A stretch of DNA of 64,000 nucleotides from NCBI GenBank assembly GCA_934086935.1, contig CAKOIQ010000003.1:11759-75758 (forward strand), in the 5' to 3' direction. Within the stretch, counting starts at the first letter, position 1. Every line of letters begins with the position of its first letter. This DNA is from an uncultured Bacilli bacterium. GTDB taxonomy: Bacteria > Bacillota_I > Bacilli_A > RF39 > UBA660. The notes beneath the pieces are model-generated. The model saw only the letters and a list, made by a program, of their open reading frames with translations. It searched no databases and was not told the origin of the DNA. A program made the position numbers and the translations under genes. Positions 62,011-64,000 of the stretch are shown here, one piece after another.

Positions 62011-64000
62011 ATGAAAGTAATTGATGGATGTAATACATGTGCAAATATGGCTTATAATTTAAGTGATATTAGTTTTATTTATCCAATAACACCATCAAGT
62101 CCGATGGCAAGTCAGATTGATAACTTAGGTGGAAAAGGTGTAAAAAATATCTTTAATGATACAGTGAACGTGGTAGAAATGCAAAGTGAAGCAGGAGCAG
62201 CAGGAGCATTACATGGAGCATTAAATGCGGGAATGCTTGCTAGTACATTTACAGCTAGTCAAGGTTTACTATTAATGATACCAAACATGTATAAAATAGC
62301 AGGAGAAATGTTACCAGCTGTCATTCATGTAGCTGCTAGAAGTTTAGCAACTCAAGCTTTAAGTATTTTTGGTGATCATCAAGATATATATGCTACTAGA
62401 AGTACTGGTTTTTGTATGCTTGCATCTACTAATGTTCAAGATGCTCATAATTTAGCACTTATTGCCCATTTATCAGCGATAGAAAGTAGTTTACCTTTTT
62501 TACATTTTTTTGATGGTTTTAGAACCAGTCATGAATATAATACAATTAAAGAAATTGATAAATCAGTAGTAGAAAAATTAGTTAATTATGACAAAATAAA
62601 AGAATTTAGAAGTAGAGCTTTAAATTCTGGTAAAGCAATTACTAAAGGAACTGCTCAAAATGAAGATATTTATTTTCAATCAATGGAAGCAAGAAATAAA
62701 GATTATCAAAAAGTTCCTGATATAGTTAATAGCTATATGGAAAAATTAAATAAAGAAATAGGTACAGACTATAAGCCATTTAATTACTATGGTAGTCCTA
62801 AAGCCAAATATGTAATTATAGCAATGGGTTCAGTTTGTGATACAATTAAAACTTTATTAGATAGTTTAAATAATAAAAATTATGGCTTAGTTGAAGTTCA
62901 TTTATATAGACCATTTAGTCAAGAATATCTTCTTAAAGCCTTACCAAAAAGTGTTAAATCAGTAGCAGTATTAGATAGAACTAAGGAACAAGGAAGTGTT
63001 GGAGAACCTTTATACTTAGATGTTTGTGCAGCATTAACAAGTACACCAATTAATGTTTTAGGTGGTAGGTATGGTTTATCAAGTAAAAATACAACTCCTA
63101 ATGATATGTTTGATGTATTTAAAATGTTAGAAAAAGAACCAAGAAATAATTTTACCGTTGGAATTGAAGACGATGTTACAAATACTTCTTTAAAGCATTA
63201 TCCAATAAGTATTCCTTGTCATTTTAGAGAATTTAAAATATATGGGTATGGTTCTGATGGAATGGTTAGTGCTAGTAAAGATATACTTAAAGTATTAGGA
63301 AAAGATAAGTATGTACAAGGATATTTTGAGTATGATTCTAAGAAGAGTGGTGGCGTAACAATTTCTCATTTAAGACTAGATGATAAAGAAATTAAAGCTC
63401 CTTATTATGTAACTAATCCTGAACTGGTTGTGGTAAGTAAAGACGAGTATTTTCATAAATTTAATATGATAGAAGGATTAAATACTAGTGGTTCTTTATT
63501 AGTAAATACAAAGAGAACAGAAGTAGAATTTAATAGATTTATTCCTGATAATGTTAAAAAAGAATTAAAGAAGAAAAATATTAAAGTTTATTTAATAAAT
63601 GCTGAAGATCTTGCAATTAAGAATAATATTAAAGGTAAGATTAGTTTAATAATGGAAGCTGCTATATTACATTTATTAAAAGTAGCTGATTATGAAAATA
63701 TTTTAATAGAAGATATTAAAACAAGATTTATAACTAAAGGTGAAGACATCGTTAATTCAAATATAAATTGTGTTAAAGAATTTAAAGAAAGTTTAATTCA
63801 AATTAAACTTAATAATGAAGATGGATTTAAGATGCCTGAAGATAAAAATATCTTTGATACTATAAATAAGAGAAAAGGCAATGAATTAAAGGTAAGTGAA
63901 TTACTAGAGTTTAAGGATGGTACATTCCCTGGTGGTACTACTAAAGAAGAAAAGAGAAAGATGAGTAATTATGTACCAAAATGGGATAAAGAAAAATGTA
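62011..64000 (+). CDS. nifJ: Pyruvate:ferredoxin (flavodoxin) oxidoreductase, 5' part
   Basis: Frame open to the window edge, 663 codons. Converts pyruvate and CoA to acetyl-CoA with reduced ferredoxin. N-terminal MKVIDGCNTCANMAYNLSDISFIYPITPSSPMASQ (family: D...A...AY...YPITPSS.M), EMQSEAGAAGALHGAL, TASQGLLLMIPNMYKIAGEM, FGDHQDIYATRSTG; domain II GSVCDTIKTLL, and LYRPFSQEYLLKALPKSVKSVAVLDRTKEQGS. The thiamine and iron-sulfur domains lie beyond 64000. Usual length is about 1,175. Confidence 0.95.
   Translation, partial: MKVIDGCNTCANMAYNLSDISFIYPITPSSPMASQIDNLGGKGVKNIFNDTVNVVEMQSEAGAAGALHGALNAGMLASTFTASQGLLLMIPNMYKIAGEMLPAVIHVAARSLATQALSIFGDHQDIYATRSTGFCMLASTNVQDAHNLALIAHLSAIESSLPFLHFFDGFRTSHEYNTIKEIDKSVVEKLVNYDKIKEFRSRALNSGKAITKGTAQNEDIYFQSMEARNKDYQKVPDIVNSYMEKLNKEIGTDYKPFNYYGSPKAKYVIIAMGSVCDTIKTLLDSLNNKNYGLVEVHLYRPFSQEYLLKALPKSVKSVAVLDRTKEQGSVGEPLYLDVCAALTSTPINVLGGRYGLSSKNTTPNDMFDVFKMLEKEPRNNFTVGIEDDVTNTSLKHYPISIPCHFREFKIYGYGSDGMVSASKDILKVLGKDKYVQGYFEYDSKKSGGVTISHLRLDDKEIKAPYYVTNPELVVVSKDEYFHKFNMIEGLNTSGSLLVNTKRTEVEFNRFIPDNVKKELKKKNIKVYLINAEDLAIKNNIKGKISLIMEAAILHLLKVADYENILIEDIKTRFITKGEDIVNSNINCVKEFKESLIQIKLNNEDGFKMPEDKNIFDTINKRKGNELKVSELLEFKDGTFPGGTTKEEKRKMSNYVPKWDKEKC

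Noticed and set aside
1..64000. CRISPR arrays, insertion sequences, transposase or integrase genes, prophage genes
   Set aside because: No regularly spaced direct repeats of CRISPR type and no such proteins are present; the only repeats are those at the parS array.

Overview
The window is the replication-origin region of a strongly AT-rich, anaerobic, endospore-forming member of the Bacillota. The gene order matches the Bacillus subtilis origin block in compacted form (mnmG, mnmE, jag, yidC, rnpA, rpmH / dnaA, dnaN, recF, gyrB, gyrA ... dnaX, recR, bofA, mfd, spoVT, metG, yabG, veg, spoVG, divIC). Sporulation genes (spoVG, spoVT, yabG, yabP, yabQ, bofA, spoIIR, spoIID, a spoIIQ-like gene) indicate spores. 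Rubrerythrin and pyruvate:ferredoxin oxidoreductase indicate an anaerobe. UGA, UAG and UAA are all used as stops, so the code is standard. The organism is probably an uncultured gut Bacilli/Erysipelotrichia-type lineage; the taxonomy is inference.

Layout. 1-11 kb: mixed-strand genes (Sel1-repeat protein, enolase, FemAB-type transferase, rubrerythrin, TypA/BipA, YfhO-like protein, lipid kinase). 10.5-18.2 kb: accessory stretch with tRNA-Cys, envelope-linked proteins of unknown role (LysM, PH-like, thioredoxin-like, patatin-like) and several broken ORFs lying on the 3' side of tRNA-Cys and tmRNA. 18.2-34.5 kb: minus-strand conserved block, tmRNA to SRP RNA, including one apparent long operon from dnaX to spoVT. 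34.56-35.25 kb: a gene-free segregation region with a parS array and one Noc-type site. 35.3-44.1 kb: gyrA, gyrB, recF, a ComK-family gene, dnaN, dnaA on the minus strand. 44.13-44.48 kb: oriC. 44.5-51.7 kb: the rpmH to noc-like plus-strand arm. 51.7-64 kb: a class A PBP, rpoE, prfA, prmC, spoIIR, mntP, murA, rpmE, rpiB, spoIID, a spoIIQ-like gene and a truncated nifJ.

The coding strand switches at about 44.3 kb, so genes on both sides run away from oriC. The most noteworthy signals are: (1) the parS array, five sites plus one decayed copy at 107-129 bp spacing, with DnaA-box-like nonamers and AT-rich inverted repeats beside several sites; (2) an exact ATTTCCCGGGAAAT Noc-type site in the same array, with a Noc-like ParB paralogue 16 kb away; (3) a ComK-family gene between recF and dnaN, preceded by three Spo0A-type boxes (TGTCGAA) at exact 10-bp spacing; (4) spoIID with no canonical start codon, apparently starting at AUC; (5) sporulation genes whose Shine-Dalgarno sequences lie inside upstream terminator-like hairpins. 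All assignments come from reading the sequence and recall of families; no database search was run.
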